This document shows, one piece after another, positions 5,751 through 6,213 of a stretch of 6,213 nt of DNA (position 1 is its first letter; each line of letters starts with the position of its first letter). Origin of the DNA: Opitutia bacterium (GTDB lineage Bacteria > Verrucomicrobiota > Verrucomicrobiia > Opitutales > Opitutaceae); NCBI GenBank assembly GCA_003157575.1, contig PMKA01000019.1, forward strand, positions 1-6,213, given 5' to 3'. The translations under genes and the position numbers were made by a program. The notes below the pieces were generated by a model. That model saw only the letters and a program-made list of their open reading frames with translations, was not told the DNA's origin and made no database searches.

Positions 5751-6213
5751 GCCCTACCGGAACCGAGAAGTGAAGGCAACCACCACACATGCGCACCGCT
5801 CCGCACTCCGCGAGGCATTGATGCTTTGCATCGTCGACGGCGTCGCCTCCTCGCCGCTCTGCTATCTGTGGCTGCCGGGGAACTTCATCGTGGCCGCGCT
5901 GCTGACCGAGATCTTCCACCTCTCCGAGGCGTCGTACGGCCTGATTGTCGCACTTCCGTTTCTGGCCAACTTTCTGCAGATCTTTATCACGCCGGCGCTG
6001 GCCCGCCATTTTTCCGCGAAGAGCATCACGCTCGCCATGGCCTGGGGCAATGCGGCCGCATGGCTGGCCATGGGCGTGGACCTCGCGTTCCTCCCCCGCG
6101 ACAACCCGGCCGCCTGCGCACCGGTGTTCTTCGCGTTCTTCCTCGGATTCAGCCTCCTCGCCTCGATCAACAGCGTCGCATGGAACTCGTGGACCCAGGA
6201 ATGGTCGCCGGAA
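5749..6213 (+). CDS. MFS-type permease, N-terminal part (3' truncated by window end)
   Basis: The frame is open to the last base and gives 155 residues from ATG 5749. After a basic, soluble N-terminus come about four hydrophobic segments (roughly residues 37-55, 64-83, 92-113 and 124-144). Between the second and third is a short loop ALARHFSAKSIT, placed like the MFS loop 2-3 motif. The segment PGNFIVAALLTEIFHLSEAS-YGLIV and the motif VAWNSWTQEWSPE resemble MFS permeases seen in Verrucomicrobia, in which the W-x-SW stretch is usually followed by R-x-RG; substrate is unknown. The start is uncertain. ATG 5749 overlaps the glycosylase ATG, GTG 5770 has GGAA seven bases upstream, and ATG 5821 has GAGG (5812-5815) five bases upstream but would remove part of the conserved-looking REAL segment. 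In-frame ATGs at 5725 and 5743 lie inside the glycosylase gene and are less likely. Confidence 0.82.
   Translation, partial: MPYRNREVKATTTHAHRSALREALMLCIVDGVASSPLCYLWLPGNFIVAALLTEIFHLSEASYGLIVALPFLANFLQIFITPALARHFSAKSITLAMAWGNAAAWLAMGVDLAFLPRDNPAACAPVFFAFFLGFSLLASINSVAWNSWTQEWSPE

Noticed and set aside
5719..6170. Open frames on the - strand opposite the permease
   Set aside because: Arg/Gly/Ala-rich products without motifs, whereas the + strand frame gives clear membrane segments and runs open to the window end.

Overview
The window looks like an ordinary chromosomal piece of a GC-rich Gram-negative bacterium, most likely from the Verrucomicrobia (Opitutales/Opitutaceae-like). That placement is an inference. 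It rests on an outer-membrane porin-type C-terminus ending in Phe, a very large NHL-repeat secreted protein with a glycine-run/hydrophobic/poly-Arg C-terminal tail, and an MFS permease of a type I associate with that group. No 16S gene or other firm taxonomic marker is present.

Layout: (1) 1-261, + strand, holds the last 86 residues of a porin-like beta-barrel protein. (2) 324-4979, + strand, is one 1551-residue exported protein made almost entirely of NHL-type beta-propeller units. I count 24 copies of the core YVAD-x-x-N-x-TIRKI strand pair. Copies 1-18 lie before a 59-residue Thr-rich linker (33 Thr) and copies 19-24 after it, so the linker falls on a multiple of six. The protein begins with a signal peptide and ends with a Gly-run, one hydrophobic helix and a run of four Arg, which is the layout of a C-terminal sorting/anchoring signal. 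(3) 4997-5020 is a perfect 9-bp hairpin just behind this gene. (4) 5060-5151 is a complete class II tRNA-Ser(GCU) with encoded CCA. (5) 5112-5750, - strand, is a 3-methyladenine DNA glycosylase (Mpg/AAG family) with its catalytic residues intact; its 3' end reads into the tRNA gene. (6) 5749 to the window end, + strand, is the N-terminal part of an MFS-type permease, divergent from the glycosylase.

The porin and NHL genes are co-directional with 62 bp between them and could share a transcript; both products belong to the cell envelope. The tRNA, glycosylase and permease form an unrelated housekeeping/repair/transport group. I see no mobile element, CRISPR array, toxin-antitoxin pair or defence system. 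The points most worth a second look are the 18+6 blade architecture of the giant protein, the C-terminal sorting tail, the glycosylase-tRNA overlap, and the abutting divergent starts at 5748-5751.
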